Assembly (NCBI RefSeq): GCF_901709675.1
Contig: NC_051090.1
Location: forward strand, 6,031,842 to 6,095,841
Length of the DNA: 64,000 bases
Source of the DNA: Syngnathus acus
Lineage: Eukaryota > Chordata > Actinopteri > Syngnathiformes > Syngnathidae
Direction of reading: 5' to 3'
Position 1 is the first letter of the stretch, and the number at the start of each line of letters is the position of its first letter. This document shows positions 11,601 to 22,931 of this stretch, piece after piece. The notes under the pieces were generated by a model, which saw nothing but the letters and a program-made list of their open reading frames with translations, was not told the origin of the DNA and did not search any database. The position numbers and the translations under genes were made by a program.

Positions 11601-13274
11601 AGCAACGTACAGTCCGCGTCTTCGGCGACCACTGTGGTCTCCAGCATAGAGTCGTGCAGTACGTTTCCCTCTGGGGAGGTCTCCAAGACAACCCACAGAC
11701 CCTTCATCGGCACATGCTGCTGAGAGCTCACCAAGCTCTCCAGAGTAGAATGACCGTCTGTCTGCTCAGAATCCGACTCGGCGTTCTTGGAACTAGAGGA
11801 GGGGGTCTTCGCCTGCCGCTTAGCACTGATGGCGTAATCAGAGCCAGATTCAAAGCCCTCCGAGTCGCAAGACTTCTCGGCGGCAGTCCGTCTAGTTGTT
11901 CTTCGGCTCGGAGTCGACGAGCTTGTGGAGGTTTCGTCCAAGTTCAGGGGAATGGGAACCACCTTTCTTGTTCTTGCACTCCTGCGAATCGTGGATTGAG
12001 AAGCTGGAGAGGCTTCGGAAGTGAAGCTGCTTGCATCAGAGAGGTCGAACTCTTTCGCTTTGGCAGAAGATCTGGTGCTTCTCTTTTGACTTCGGGTGAC
12101 TCTTTGCGAATCGGTCGGCAGTGAAGAGGAGGATTCCGCTTCTTTATCTCCGGTCTTGACTGGATCCACGTTGTGTGCCGCCCTACTTCTCTTGCTTCTG
12201 ACCGTTTTCTCCACAGTCGGTAAAGAACAGCAAGAGTCCGCATCGGACAATTCATCTTCTGCGAAATTCAAGGTGATGGAAAGACTTTTGCCCCTTCTTC
12301 TGCTGCCCATAGCCGGAGTTTCACTGTGGGACACAACAGAGCTAAGGGATTCCACCCTCTTGTTTGGAGCGCTCCTTCTCGTACTTCGGACATTCTTTGG
12401 CGCGCAGGACCCCAGCTCGGATTCTTCTTGACCGGTTTTGCAGGTCGCCCTGCTGCGCGTCACTGGCTGGTCCGCATTGAATGTGACAGAGGAGCACGAG
12501 TCCAGGTCGGACACATCTGCTTCGTTGACTGAGCTCACGGGGGTGCAAGGCTGCTCGGGGCTGTGGAGTCTGAAGGCTCGGGAGCATCTTTTCAATGAGG
12601 ACGTCGGAGAGTCGCTGCTGTCTTCTCTAAGGCGGCTGCTGGTTTTCACTGAGTTTGCCGCTTGTGAGGCCCCACTCCTGGTTCTTCTCCCTGTTGATGG
12701 AGTCGCCTGTGAGGAAAGGAAGAAAACATCACAGACGGCTCAACCCAATGTGTTTGTGTCAGTGTGTTTTAGTGTAGTTCTCGCTAGGCATTGGACAATA
12801 TTGCAAATGCGAACATCAGCAAATCTCAACCAGTTGGTGAATTTTGTTTTTCATTTTAAATGATACTTTTGGTTGTTTCCTGTGTTATGTATATTTACCA
12901 TTATTATTTCAGTCTTGATAGATCGATAGATCGAAAGATAGATCGATAGATAGTGCGTCAGATAGGTAGAAACTTTGGTTTATTTACCACTTAAAACACA
13001 CACATTATTAATTTTTACGTTTGGACTGAACATCTGGAACTTTTTGTGCCCATTAGACGATTATTGACGAATGCCAGCGTGGGCCACGTGAGTTGGAAGA
13101 GGACGCGCAGATGGTCGATGACCACAACGGAAATTTACAACTTCTCGCTTATGAATGAAATGTGTTGCGCTTTTGGGAGAAAGTTGCAAGTGTATTTACC
13201 TGGATGTGGGAGGCTTGCTCAAGATTTGTTTGATTTGGAGAACACACGCGTACTCCTCTTCTGGTAACCACCAT
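5612..13274 (-). CDS. dnttip2: Dnttip2 (TdT-interacting factor 2, Fcf2-type pre-rRNA processing protein), complete, 7 exons
   Basis: Dnttip2 is a nucleolar chromatin-associated protein; its C-terminal Fcf2 domain is shared with yeast Fcf2 of the small-subunit processome. Exons on - : 13274-13200, 12706-7962, 7516-7381, 6678-6583, 6369-6205, 6113-6004, 5729-5612; total 5445 nt, 1814 residues, all phases consistent. The start is MVVTRRGVR, like human MVVTRS. The Fcf2 part (about residues 1690-1790) shows DAWFNMKAPELTQELKGDLK, KMRGSMDPKRFYKKNDRDG, FPKYFQ, DFYHSRIPKKQRKRTMVEEL and LADAEFR. Before it comes IDPGVNMKQLGGLYITF and a highly acidic run. The 4.7-kb exon 2 encodes a Ser/Arg/Lys-rich region and 17 copies of a repeat, making the protein more than twice the human length (about 756 aa). 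dnttip2 lies just downstream of gclm, as in human. Confidence 0.95.
8190..11010 (-). repeat. dnttip2: 17-copy coding minisatellite inside dnttip2 exon 2
   Basis: About residues 590-1530 of Dnttip2 are a tandem array of 17 units, each roughly 43-62 residues. A unit runs KKSPLKDMKAS, a Lys-rich stretch, ISLLES plus an acidic Ser/Asp/Glu run, DHQVEDTEEQQGPSR and a KxETT end, sometimes with TVVEETTF. Every variant keeps the frame, and length changes come in whole codons (for example loss of IFDHQ in one copy). Units toward the N-terminal side and units toward the C-terminal side form different subtypes (SGENKEDED versus SSEDED), which suggests stepwise amplification. Human DNTTIP2 has one related short segment (KKSPIKASD followed by an acidic stretch). 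Confidence 0.93.
12915..12960. repeat. GATA/GATC-rich simple repeat in dnttip2 intron 1
   Basis: Imperfect tetranucleotide repeats of GATA and GATC lie in the intron between 12707 and 13199. There is no further structure. Confidence 0.7.
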
Positions 13275-14714
13275 CTTGGACCGGCTTGTCACTTCCGCTT
13301 TGGAAATCAGACTAAAGCAATCGATAGACAGAAACGCGACTTGGAGCGCAGAGGACCTCGATTTATTTATTTATTTATTTTTTTTCAACCTCGACCAAGA
13401 AACTTGTTGGATAAATGGGTATATACGACCAAGAAGTATTCAGATGCTTAGAAGTTTAAATGATCAAAACCTGATACAATATATAAATTCAACTTCCAAT
13501 TATCCTCACAATAGTAACATCTATATTTTTATCAAATAAATTACTTAAATTAAAAATTGTAGAGAAGCATCCAATGTCTAAAACAATTGAGATCAACGCC
13601 AACAATGTTTTTTTTAAATATACAGTTTAATAAAGACCATTTTTGACAAACAAATGACAGTATATGGATGTTTCCAGTACAGCAGTGATATTTTCAAGTG
13701 ATTTACTGGATCAAGCAAGTTTTAACTCATAAATAAAAATGCCTTAGAAAATATATTTCCCTACCTTTAAAGATATTAAAGGGGAAAAACAGATGACATC
13801 AATTCCAACCTAATCTCAAAATACGAATTTAATCTCTTGACAAATGAGGTGACTGTTATCCCTGGCAACAAATCAATAAATGTTGGAGTAAAAAATATCT
13901 AGCTGAGCTTCCAATGGTAAAATTGTATCGGAGTTAGTGCATTTTTCTTTAAATGAGGAATGCAAATTAGTCTGAAAAAGAAAATCTTGCAATTCAATCT
14001 GACCTTCATAATCCATTCCTCTAACAATACAAATCATCAGAAGAAAAAAAATCAAGTTTTTTTGTACAGACATTTGGTGACATTACAAAACGTTGATAAA
14101 ACCATGTATGAACATGAGATCAGATGCAATGAGGCACTTCACATTTGAAGACGGTTGAGGAAATCACTACATAACCCAACAGTAAAGCCACAAGTTACAA
14201 GGTGACAATTAGTCACTCAAACTACCTTTTACATCACAGAAATATTCACTGTACAGGATGAATTTTGATATCTGCACACCTCATCTACTATAAAATCCGA
14301 TGATGCGTTAAAAGTCTTAGAGGTATGCTTTGTGTCCAGCCACATTGTTATGTGCACAATGCATATTGCTGAAAAAAGGCCCACTTTTGTACACTCCTCA
14401 CAACAAGTTAGAGATATTGGGTCTTTTTTGGTGAACTTGTGTTTTGGTAAACTTATTGTGCAAAACTGAGCTTCTCTGGCAAGTAGCTGAACAGTAAAAC
14501 TCACAAAGCCCAAAATCACGAAATCTTTGTAACGAGTGCTTCTTTTTTTAGACCCAAATGATTCAGCTAAAAAATGCCAACCTCATACAAATCTCAAGAG
14601 AGTATGTGACAGTAAATGTATGATGGGCAGCGTTCCATGTTTGCAGAGCTGTTACTTTGCATGTAGTCGTGAATGGAAAAGGTGACAAATGGCTTCATCC
14701 CTCGCTTGCCTCCG
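13275..14714. other. dnttip2 promoter side and gclm 3' UTR
   Basis: This lies between the dnttip2 start codon and the gclm stop codon, both on the minus strand. It contains a (TTTA)n run at about 13363-13380 and long AT-rich sequence that probably includes the gclm 3' UTR; an ATTAAA on the minus strand at about 13627-13632 is a possible polyadenylation signal. No coding exon is seen. Confidence 0.5.
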
Positions 14715-17700
14715 CTAGAGTTCCGCCTTCCTGGCGCTGAACAGGTAGCCCATGGCCTTGATGATGCCGCGACTCTTGACGATGACGGAGTAGCGAAGGA
14801 GCCACTCTAGCTTCCAGTCGGCCGCGCTCGCGTGCTGCGTTCCCTCCTGCATCGCCTCCCGGAAGGTGGCCGCTGATATCAACTCTGCGTAGAAATGACA
14901 GCGTTAACTTCTCCAATCAAGTTCGGAGTTTCCTAATTTAACTCTCTGGTCACAATTCCTCAAGTGAGCCGTTTGGCCCTAAGGTAGGTGACCATTGAGC
15001 AATGGAAAAAAAAAATATATATATATATATATACACACTATAAGAAACAAAACTGGAAAAGAGATGCTCACCCGCAGGATCGTTGTGTGTGAGAAGCTGG
15101 ATGTCAAACTCTTTGGCGAAGGCCGTCAGCTCGGGGGGCATCACGCAGCAGGAGGCCAGGTTCACTTGGTTGCTGCTGGGCTTGACCTGGACAACAACGA
15201 GGCACACACACCCACCAACAATAAATTGCCTTCACATTTTTTTTTTTTTTTTTGCACATGACATTTGCAACAGACCTGAGCCCAGATGTAAAGCTGCTCC
15301 AGGAGGTCCTTGTCCAGGTCGGAAGTTCCGATAGCGGCGATCCTCTGGCTACGGACGAGCGCCTCCAGCTCCTCCCACGCCGGCTGAAGGGGAGCCAGCG
15401 TTTGGACATCGCCGCTAAGGAGCCTTCGCGGCGCGATGATAACAGAGTCCAGCTGGGCCACAGCCAACGTCTGACAGGCTGGAAAGAAAAGATACAGTCG
15501 ATGACGGTGTCATTTTATTTCTAAATATTACTCCTTCTTACCCATCTCCACTGCATCTCTGATGGACGACTGATCCGACTCGAAGAGGAACAACTTGGCT
15601 GCCGAAACAAAGCCACATGTGGAAGCAATTAAGTGAACGGCCGCTTAAGCTCATATTTTAAAAAAATATGCTTAAATTATAGAAAATCCAATTGAAGGTA
15701 TTTTAAGACAACGAGACGTTAAGTTGAACATACGCCATGCTAAGCTTGCTTAAGGTACAGACCTGACACCTTAAGCTCCTCCCTCTCCTCAGGTATGATC
15801 GCATCTGTGGCCTGGGGGATGTTACAGTCCAATGTGTCGGGTAAATCCTACAAAAACAAAAAAAAGTTGGTTTAACTCGCTGAGCAGCGCTTGACCCTCG
15901 CAAGCTTTCTGACCAATGGGAAGCAGATTATTTGGGTTTCAGGTTGCATTGCTTTGTTGTTTTAGAAGCTGTGCAGAGTTACTCTGGCACAGCGTGTTGT
16001 AAAGAAGTCCAACGCTGAACGAGAGCCCTTATTTTTGTGGATATCAAAAGTCTAAACGCCCCTGTTGAAATGCATCAAACTGAATGCATTCAATGGTACA
16101 GAATATTTGATGGCTTGGAAAATTATTTTGTACCCCTTTCCCGACTGATACTTTTAGACAACAAAACCCGCTCTGACGCTGTGGAAACTCACTTTTGACC
16201 ACGGCTTGTGCTCTTATAAGTGACTACAAAGATCTCGGAAAAAGCAGACGAGGACATCTGAGTTTTAGTCAGGGTAAAAAAAAAGGCAATTTAAATGGTG
16301 GGAGGTGTGCTGACTCCCATTTAACTAATACATGTCTGAAAAATGTGGATGGTAGAATCTGACCGCAGCCACTTGGCCCAGTTATGAGGATTCTTTTTTT
16401 TTTCAGTCAAGTGGTGCAAGTCATATGTCACGAGTGTGGATTTAGAACAGATTTTTTTTTTTTATCCTATTACAAAAACATGGGGTATGTAGGCTTTTTG
16501 TATCTACTCTATTTTCCAAACCCCACTCGAGAGACAGCTGACTATATACTGTGACTATATACATCCGACTCTTCTAACTTAACTACACGTTGCCATTTGA
16601 CTCCAGTGGATGATTAGCATCGCTGAGGTATGTGCCCACCCGACCAAACACGCACACAGACACACTAAATGAAGTATCACTCGCTTCTTCTTTGTTGCTT
16701 ATCTTGGGTTCCGTTATAATAAGACGGCAATGAACTGTTTCACCTCCCCTAATTCATTGTAACAGACAGATGAGACTTTTTGCCTCAGACGACTGTCTAG
16801 TATTGCATGAACATTGGCCGTGACAGCTTCTTTTCAGACATTCTTTGAAGTCCGTCACACCAGTTATGTCGAAATCCTGCTGTCCGGCCGTGTGGAGCCT
16901 CGCCCGATAAGGCAAATACAACTAATCAGTTTGGTCTTCAATTCAAACATGATGCTTCCTTCCTAACAAGATACTTATGTTTCCATGGTTCTCAAGGAAT
17001 AAAAAAAGCAACCCCAAACATCGATGTGAGTAATAATGGTCACTTCACCTCAGTAGGTCCTTCTATTGTGGAGAACCAGCTGCTCAGCGTAGCCTGAATG
17101 CATTCTTGAAGCTGAGAAAGACAAACAGAGCTTGCTCATTTCATACGTAGCCAAATTTCGACAAACCTGACGATTCCAATAATATTTCCTGACAAGTGAT
17201 GAGGAGACATTTACAGTAGACTGCAAGATCAAGACCATGTTTCTCCACTTGACTTGTGCGGGCATTTATTATAAAGCATAGCAAGTGGATGACTTCCATC
17301 AATGTTACACCATCCAATTTACTATTTCGCTGAGGTTCAAAGGGCCAAAGGGCGTGGAGGCCAGACTATACGTATGAGCGCGAAGAGTTACGGTTAGTGC
17401 TTGAGTTTCGTACAGTTTACAGAGTTAGGCGGTGAGGTGAGCGTTTTGAGCCTGGGGTAGGGTTTCTAGTTCGTGTTTAAAGATAGGCTTAGGTTTACAA
17501 CTGAAGGTGTAATGATATAGATTATGATGTATTCTAGAATGATATAATGGCAGACAGAGAGCTGGCTTGTGCTGTGACGTTTTTCCAGTCAACCAAACTA
17601 AGGAGCGGCTAGCGTTGACGCAAATGATAAAATAACATCCAGGACGGGATGTTAATTAAGTTACGTAACCTAACCTCATTCATAATCTATCAGTGGTTAG

Positions 17701-18171
17701 AAACCTGATGCCCACGTGACTAGTAAAGGTCAAAACTAGCGAAATGACTAGGCCTTTTGATGTGGAAGGGAGCATTTGAAAAGGTACATACTTGCAGGTA
17801 TTTACAGAGTAAATTTGTTTTGTATAGTTAAGTCAAACAGAGTCCTTCGCGTTCGACTTACAACCAGTGAATGGAGGAGGCGTCATGTTGAGAGCGACAC
17901 TTTTCTTCCTCTTTAGGAAATGTTGATATAATAAGTCTCAACGTCAGGCATGTTTCCCCCTCCAAGGCTATTAGCACACCTGCTCCGCTAGCTACTCGGA
18001 CGCTCGCTCGGTCGAAGGATTTAAAGGGAAGTTTACCTCCTCGCTGGGGGAACATGGACATTTCTTCGTCAAGCGGGCTCTGTTGACTAAATTTCCCGTG
18101 TGGAGCCTGAGCGTCTTCGCGTGGCTCAGTAGGCTCCCCTTCGCCTCCGCGTTAGTGTTGTGAGGATCCAT
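14715..18171 (-). CDS. gclm: Glutamate-cysteine ligase modifier subunit (Gclm), complete, 7 exons
   Basis: Gclm is the cytosolic regulatory partner of Gclc. It lowers glutamate Km and eases glutathione feedback inhibition in the first step of glutathione synthesis; its fold is related to aldo-keto reductases. Exons on - : 18171-18037, 17111-17049, 15847-15763, 15598-15542, 15478-15276, 15186-15072, 14884-14715; total 828 nt, 275 residues, against 274 in human. Diagnostic stretches are KTLRLHTGNL and KKCPCSPSEE in exon 1, VAQLDSVIIA, AIGTSDLDK and LEQLYIWAQV in exon 5, SNQVNLASCCVMPPELTAFA and FDIQLLTHNDP in exon 6, and WLLRYSVIVKSRGIIK near the end. All junctions are GT-AG with matching phases. 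The start is the ATG opening MDPHNTNAEAK; an upstream in-frame extension was not used. No antioxidant response element matching TGACnnnGC was found in the first 400 bases upstream. Confidence 0.97.
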
Positions 18172-18600
18172 GTGTGCCGTCTTTTGTCGGGAGGAAAAAG
18201 CGTCCGACGCGACGAAACGTGGCAACCAAGAGCAGCGGGGGGGGGGCTTGCCTTATACTATTTATATGACTGCACCTTCTGAGAAGTGACCAATAGAATA
18301 GTGGCGCGAGAGATGCAATGGAAATAAAACGTAGTCACGATGACTTGCTGCTTCGGTTACTTGTTTACACAGCTAAGGGGGGCGGAGGTAAAAGCCGGCC
18401 GGGCTCCGCCCACCGGAGGTGTGGCCACATAACGTCAGACAATTTGCATGGCTTTTGTTTTATTTGCTTTTTTATTTGACTTGATTTTCAGCCAACAAAT
18501 TTGAAACGATATTAAAGTTTTTTGGGTGTAACATTTTGGAAAAAATGTGTCAAATTCTTTAATACCCCGGACACACCGGGAAAGAAAATGATTTGAAAAA
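18172..18600 (-). promoter_or_regulatory. gclm 5' UTR and proximal promoter region
   Basis: GC-rich sequence with several CpG sites lies directly upstream of the gclm ATG, including a G9-10 run near 18238 and an AT-rich TATA-like stretch at about 18256-18268. On the minus strand there is an inverted CCAAT candidate around 18290 and GC-rich blocks at about 18380-18420. Promoter function is inferred from position only. Confidence 0.4.
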
Positions 18601-18604
18601 AAAA

Positions 18605-19183
18605 ATAGCTTTATTGAACAAACGACATTTACAATGAGTATACGTATCCAAAAAGCAAAAAGTACAAAAACTGCAACTGCCAGAGCTCGCCTTTTTACGC
18701 AAACAGTGAGGTCATGCGAGTAGACGTCCAGGCAGAATGATTCAAGACTACCTGGCTGGAGGCCTCCACTGTGATGTCACTTGCGGTAGAGTCTGTGGGG
18801 CGATGGACGGAGTAACGCTGGGCACAGACATCAGCCACGTCCCCAAATCTGCAAAGCCCCATCCCCAAAGACTACTACAGTTGTACCCTGAACGCAAGCC
18901 AGGGTCTCGATACCTTGTTGGTCCAAGGCGTAGGGAGGTCTCTCCATCCACTCTGGAGCCCCTTGACCTTGAGAGGGCGGTGTCGAACGAACCGCTCTGG
19001 AAGTTGGAGAAGACGGAGCGGATGGCTTTGGACACGGCCGTCGACAAGGCGGTGAAGGGACTCGAGTCGAGGCATTTGTGCACAAGTGCTGGGATCCGTG
19101 AGAACACTACGGCTTCATATTTGCGTTTAACACAACGCTGCACTTTGCATCCGGCCCGCGCGCTCACGGGTGGAGTGGGATAA
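18605..19183. other. Unrecognised open stretch, no assigned function
   Basis: Both strands stay open for about 140 codons (+ 18737-19183, - 18748-19167), which is more likely GC-rich sequence without stops than two genes. On the minus strand an AATAAA (18610-18615) lies just below, so this could be a terminal exon or an old retrocopy read on -. No frame was recognised as a known protein. It directly adjoins the L2-like fragment and may belong to that repeat. Confidence 0.25.
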
Positions 19184-19239
19184 GTAGAAGTACGGCTTTT
19201 TGTCTTTTGTTTTGTTGAAGACTGCAGTTTGCGGCTTTG

Positions 19240-20075
19240 CGCGGGTGGTGGTGGGGCTCATCTCAAAGGGTCTCAAAGTCTGCCTACCGGGACGAAGTGG
19301 TGCAGCTATCGAGGAGTGGTGCAGAGAGAACCATCTGCTCCTAAACACGGCTAAAACCAAAGAACCCGTCATTGATTTTAGGAGGAAAACCAAAACCACC
19401 CTGGCCACTCCCTTTTCGAACTGTTGCCATCAGGCAGACGCTACAGATCAATTAGATCAGGGGTGTCAAACTCAATTGCACAGGGGGCCAAAATTCAAAA
19501 CACACTTCAGGTCGCGGGCCGAACAGAACAAACATTTATTGAACACACTAAAACTAACTTTTAACATAAATATAAATACAAACGGACAGGAATGTTATTC
19601 TGGAATAAATAAACTTAAACTTTAAATAACTTAAAATATCTTGATCTCCATATAAATATATCCAGTTAAAATTATACAAGTTAGAAATTGGAACATGCAG
19701 CAAAAAAAAACGCCTGAAAAAATAACGAAATAGCGAAAGCACTGCATTATGGGATCTGTAGTTTATTGTGTTATCATCGCTTCATATCGTCGGGCCATTA
19801 GTAACAATAGTATAAAATGATCTCGCGGGCCGGATATAATTGCATGCCGGGCCGGATGTGGCCCGCGGGCCTTGAGTTTGACACCTATGAATTAGATCAA
19901 GGACGAGCAGATTCGCCAAAAGTGTGGGTTTTTAGCTTGTGGGTTTTTAGCTTGTATCTTTTTATTCGATTTGTTTTCTATTTCTTTTTGCACTGATCGG
20001 TTGGCACTTTTTAAATTCCGTTGTACGTGTGTGACAATGACAATAAAGATCTATTCTATCTATTCTATTCTCGTC
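19240..20075 (+). mobile_element. 5'-truncated and internally deleted L2-like LINE
   Basis: One + frame reads WCRENHLLLNTAKTKE followed by VIDFRRK, the reverse-transcriptase segment typical of L2/CR1-group LINEs. The sequence then jumps to a CCATCAGGCAGACGCTACAG segment near the element end. The 3' end has the usual fish L2 tail: a GTTGTACGTGTGTGACAATG-type stretch, ACAATAAAG and then tandem TCTAT/TTCTA repeats (about 20000-20070). A hAT element splits it. The element cannot encode a working protein. Two identical copies of GTGGGTTTTTAGCTT sit side by side at about 19924-19952. Confidence 0.7.
19458..19889. mobile_element. Non-autonomous hAT element with 8-bp target duplication
   Basis: The 432-bp element starts CAGGGGTGTCAAACTCA and ends TGAGTTTGACACCTATG, which are terminal inverted repeats. 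It is flanked by AATTAGAT on both sides (19450-19457 and 19890-19897), the perfect 8-bp duplication expected for hAT. The interior is GC-rich near both ends and AT-rich in the middle, with no transposase. It inserted into the L2-like element, so it is the younger of the two. Confidence 0.9.
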
Positions 20076-20130
20076 AGCTTTGCGCCGGGCTTGGATTGGC
20101 AACGCGACTTTTGCAAAGTTGCTGAGGGCC

Positions 20131-20157
20131 TCCATCCATCCATCCATCCATCCATCC
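20131..20157. repeat. (ATCC)n microsatellite
   Basis: Six to seven copies of a TCCA tetranucleotide lie just 3' of the L2-like tail. Confidence 0.9.
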
Positions 20158-20455
20158 CGGCTCCAGCTCGCCTGCGCGTGAGGGAAAAGCGCTCCGGAAG
20201 GGAAGGAAAAGGACAAAGACCATGCGCGTGGTGGGTTTGATTATTTTATTACTTAAGAGCAAAAAGAAGCACAATGACAGCCAGCCAATCAAATTCAATC
20301 AAAAGAAAATCCAAGTGTCATTCATATGCTTACTGCGGACTTTAACGTCACTTTAACTTATTAACTTAGCGGTGGTACATGTGTACTTGCATGGGGCACA
20401 AGGCCGGCGATGCTTTTTGTGGGCTCATCCGCTCGCCGCGCCTACTCGCTGTCTT

Positions 20456-22931
20456 CTAGTTGGCAAGCTGAAGCAGCAGTTGGACCAAAGTGACAATCAC
20501 CAGCAGAGCAGGGGAGTAGGACAGGCCGTTGCCGCCGCCGCGGTCGTTGCCTTTGCCTTTGCCGGCAACGTTGCCTTTGCCGCCGCTGTCGTCACCGCCG
20601 CTGTCGTCACTGGCTTTGATGGCCGGCACTTGGGAATGGCAGATGAAAAGCAAATTGGAAAACGTCAGCTGTCAAAATTTGAACTTGCCGCACCACTTTT
20701 GCGCCTGGCGAAGTGCTCTCTCTCATTTACGCCAAATTTGTGGAGAATCGAGTAGAGGCGGCCAAAGAAGTTCCTAACACACTTAAAGCGCTTAAGGAGA
20801 CGTGAGTGCAGTTTGTAAAAAATAAAAGCTGCGCTGAATGGGCTAATTCCCACTGCCAATTAAATACAAAATGGTTGGACAACACGGACGACGGATCAAC
20901 GAAAAGACCAAATTTGGTCGCATGTGTCGCACGACTAACTTTTGTGTGTCAAATGAGTGGAGAGGTTTCACGAGAGCTTTCAAATGTTTTGGAAGCCAAC
21001 TGGAATTTTGGAGCTCTTATCTTGCAACCAACTTTTCTCTTGAAAATTGCATGCATTTGTTGACATTTGTTTGGCCTGCCTGATTGTGCCACCTTCTGTC
21101 TGCATGTGTGCCCTGTGGGAAAGAGATGGTGCAGAAAAGGTTTCATGCGGCCGGCGACTTTTTGCGCAACATCAAACCTTGGACGATGAACTTTTGCTTT
21201 GCTGGAGCGATGCTGCCACCCGTGGCCACGTACGTTCCCTGGGATTCCTTCCCCAGGTTTAGGATCTTCAGGGTGGACTTGAATCCTCCAGTTTTCGCGT
21301 ACTTGCCAGCCTCGTCTTCAATAGCTGTAGGTGTGGGTCCTTCCTTCGTCCAGGTGACACTGCCGTTGGCAGGGCCAATGGCTTTCAGCCAGAGCTCACC
21401 AGTCGCCTTGCCGTCGCACGTCACGTCTGTTGCGCTGCCAAAGCAGTCTGCCACTGCCAGCACAAGAAAAGCAGAATTGGCCAAAGTATCACACACACAC
21501 TCTCCGTGCAAAGTACAAGGACACAAGACTCTGGTCAAAGTAGCAAGACAAAGATGCTGAGATGTTGCTATTTTGGACCAAAACCGAGTTAATGTTTGCT
21601 CAATTGTTTTGGAAGCCAAGTGAATTGGAGTTTTGGAGCGCTTTTGGGGCATATTTTGCCAACTTTTCACCGGAAAATTGAATGCATTTCTTGACGTGCA
21701 TGATTGTGCGTTTGTCTGCATGTGCCCTGTGGGAAAGAAATGGTGCAGAAAAGGCTTCATGTGGCCGGCGGCTTTTCGCGCAACATCAAACCTTGGACGA
21801 TGAACTTTTGCGCTGTTGAGATGCCTGCGTCGCTGGCCGTGTACTTTCCCTCGGAGTCGCCTTTCAGGTTTAGGATCGTCAGGACGGCTTCATTTGGTTC
21901 ACTTTTCGCGTACTTGCCAGCGGCGGGCGTAATTGTTTCAGGTGGGGATCCTTCCTTCGTCCAGACGACATTATCTTGACCCGTAGCGCCATTGGCTTTC
22001 AAGGCGAGCGCTCCTCCCCGCTTGCCTTGGCACTTCTTGTCATCAGTAGATCCAGCGTGGTCGCATGGCGTCACTGGCAGCACAAAAAAAGCAATAGTGG
22101 CCAAATATCACTCACTCCCTCACTCACAGAAAGACAATCATTCATCTCCACTTGTTCCGATTTGATTTTTTTCTTGTTTTGTTTGTTTGAGCTGAGAACA
22201 TCCATCCATGTCTTGTCGCTTGTTTCGAACCAGAAAAGTGCACGTCCATTGCTATGCTTAGCAAAGATCTCTGACGTGACCCTCGATCAAATTGATTAAG
22301 TTCTGTGTTACTTTTCCAAAGTCGTGCTTTGTAGTATATATCGGGTTCATTCTGAAAATGGAGAACTTGAATATTTGTGTGCTGTTCAATCAAATGTACA
22401 CACCGCGACAAAAAAAAGCAAGAAGAATCTAATCACCAACTTTTGGGGACTTTTTTGTTTCAACGAGCCGAGTGCCCCGTCCCCCCAAGATATCTTTGGG
22501 GGGGGGAAATCCAACATATACTTTCGTTATTTTCACCCCCGCAACGTCACGTTGTCTTTTTAAAAGGCAGAATGTGATTCTCTTTACTATTTTAGTAGGT
22601 TTAAAAAAACTGGGGGGGGGGGGGAAGAAAATCGGAACCCATCCTCTTTATTTACCTCCATGACACTGAACTGGTGTTTGCAAGGAAATTGCTTTAGCGC
22701 CAGGAGCACAATGCGACTGACATAAGAGCGTTTACAAGACGAAATTGAAATCAATCCATAAAAAAAGAAACATTTCATTTGTGCGCATACTGGGTGGTCA
22801 ACAACATGTTGAGTCCACAGTCAAGAAGACGACAACAATCGATTCGAATAAGCGGCCGTACCTTCCGCACTTTGATCAACGCAGAAGACGAGGCCCAAGG
22901 CCATGCACAGCAGCTTGAGGTCCAACTTCAT
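20456..22931 (-). CDS. Uncharacterised secreted two-Ig-domain protein with GPI-type tail, 4 exons
   Basis: I do not recognise this gene. Exons on - : 22931-22862, 22073-21792, 21453-21178, 20628-20456; total 801 nt, 266 residues. All internal introns have the same phase (after the first codon base), typical of shuffled Ig exons. Exon 1 is a signal peptide (MKLDLKLLCMALGLVFCV). Exons 2 and 3 each encode one Ig-like domain of about 92-94 residues, with a tryptophan (VVWTKEG, VTWTKEG), AGKYAK, LTILNLKGDSEGKY and KFIVQ. The usual F-strand cysteine is absent; instead each domain has two cysteines close to its N-terminus. Exon 4 is a Gly/Asp/Lys-rich linker and a hydrophobic end (LSYSPALLVIVTLVQLLLQL), as in GPI-anchored proteins. 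It is likely a cell-surface protein; role and ligand are unknown. Confidence 0.72.
20984..22073 (-). repeat. ~620-bp tandem duplication carrying the two Ig exons
   Basis: The block 20984-21453 is repeated at 21604-22073, offset 620 bases at both ends. The similarity covers the Ig exon and also the adjoining intron (for example TGTTTTGGAAGCCAA and GTGGGAAAGA-ATGGTGCAGA). Coding parts have diverged more than some of the flanking DNA, as judged by eye. This shows that the second Ig domain arose by local duplication. Confidence 0.8.

Noticed and set aside
18172-18600. Antioxidant response element in the gclm promoter
   Set aside because: Near matches such as TGACTTGCTG have the wrong spacing for TGACnnnGC, so no site is claimed.
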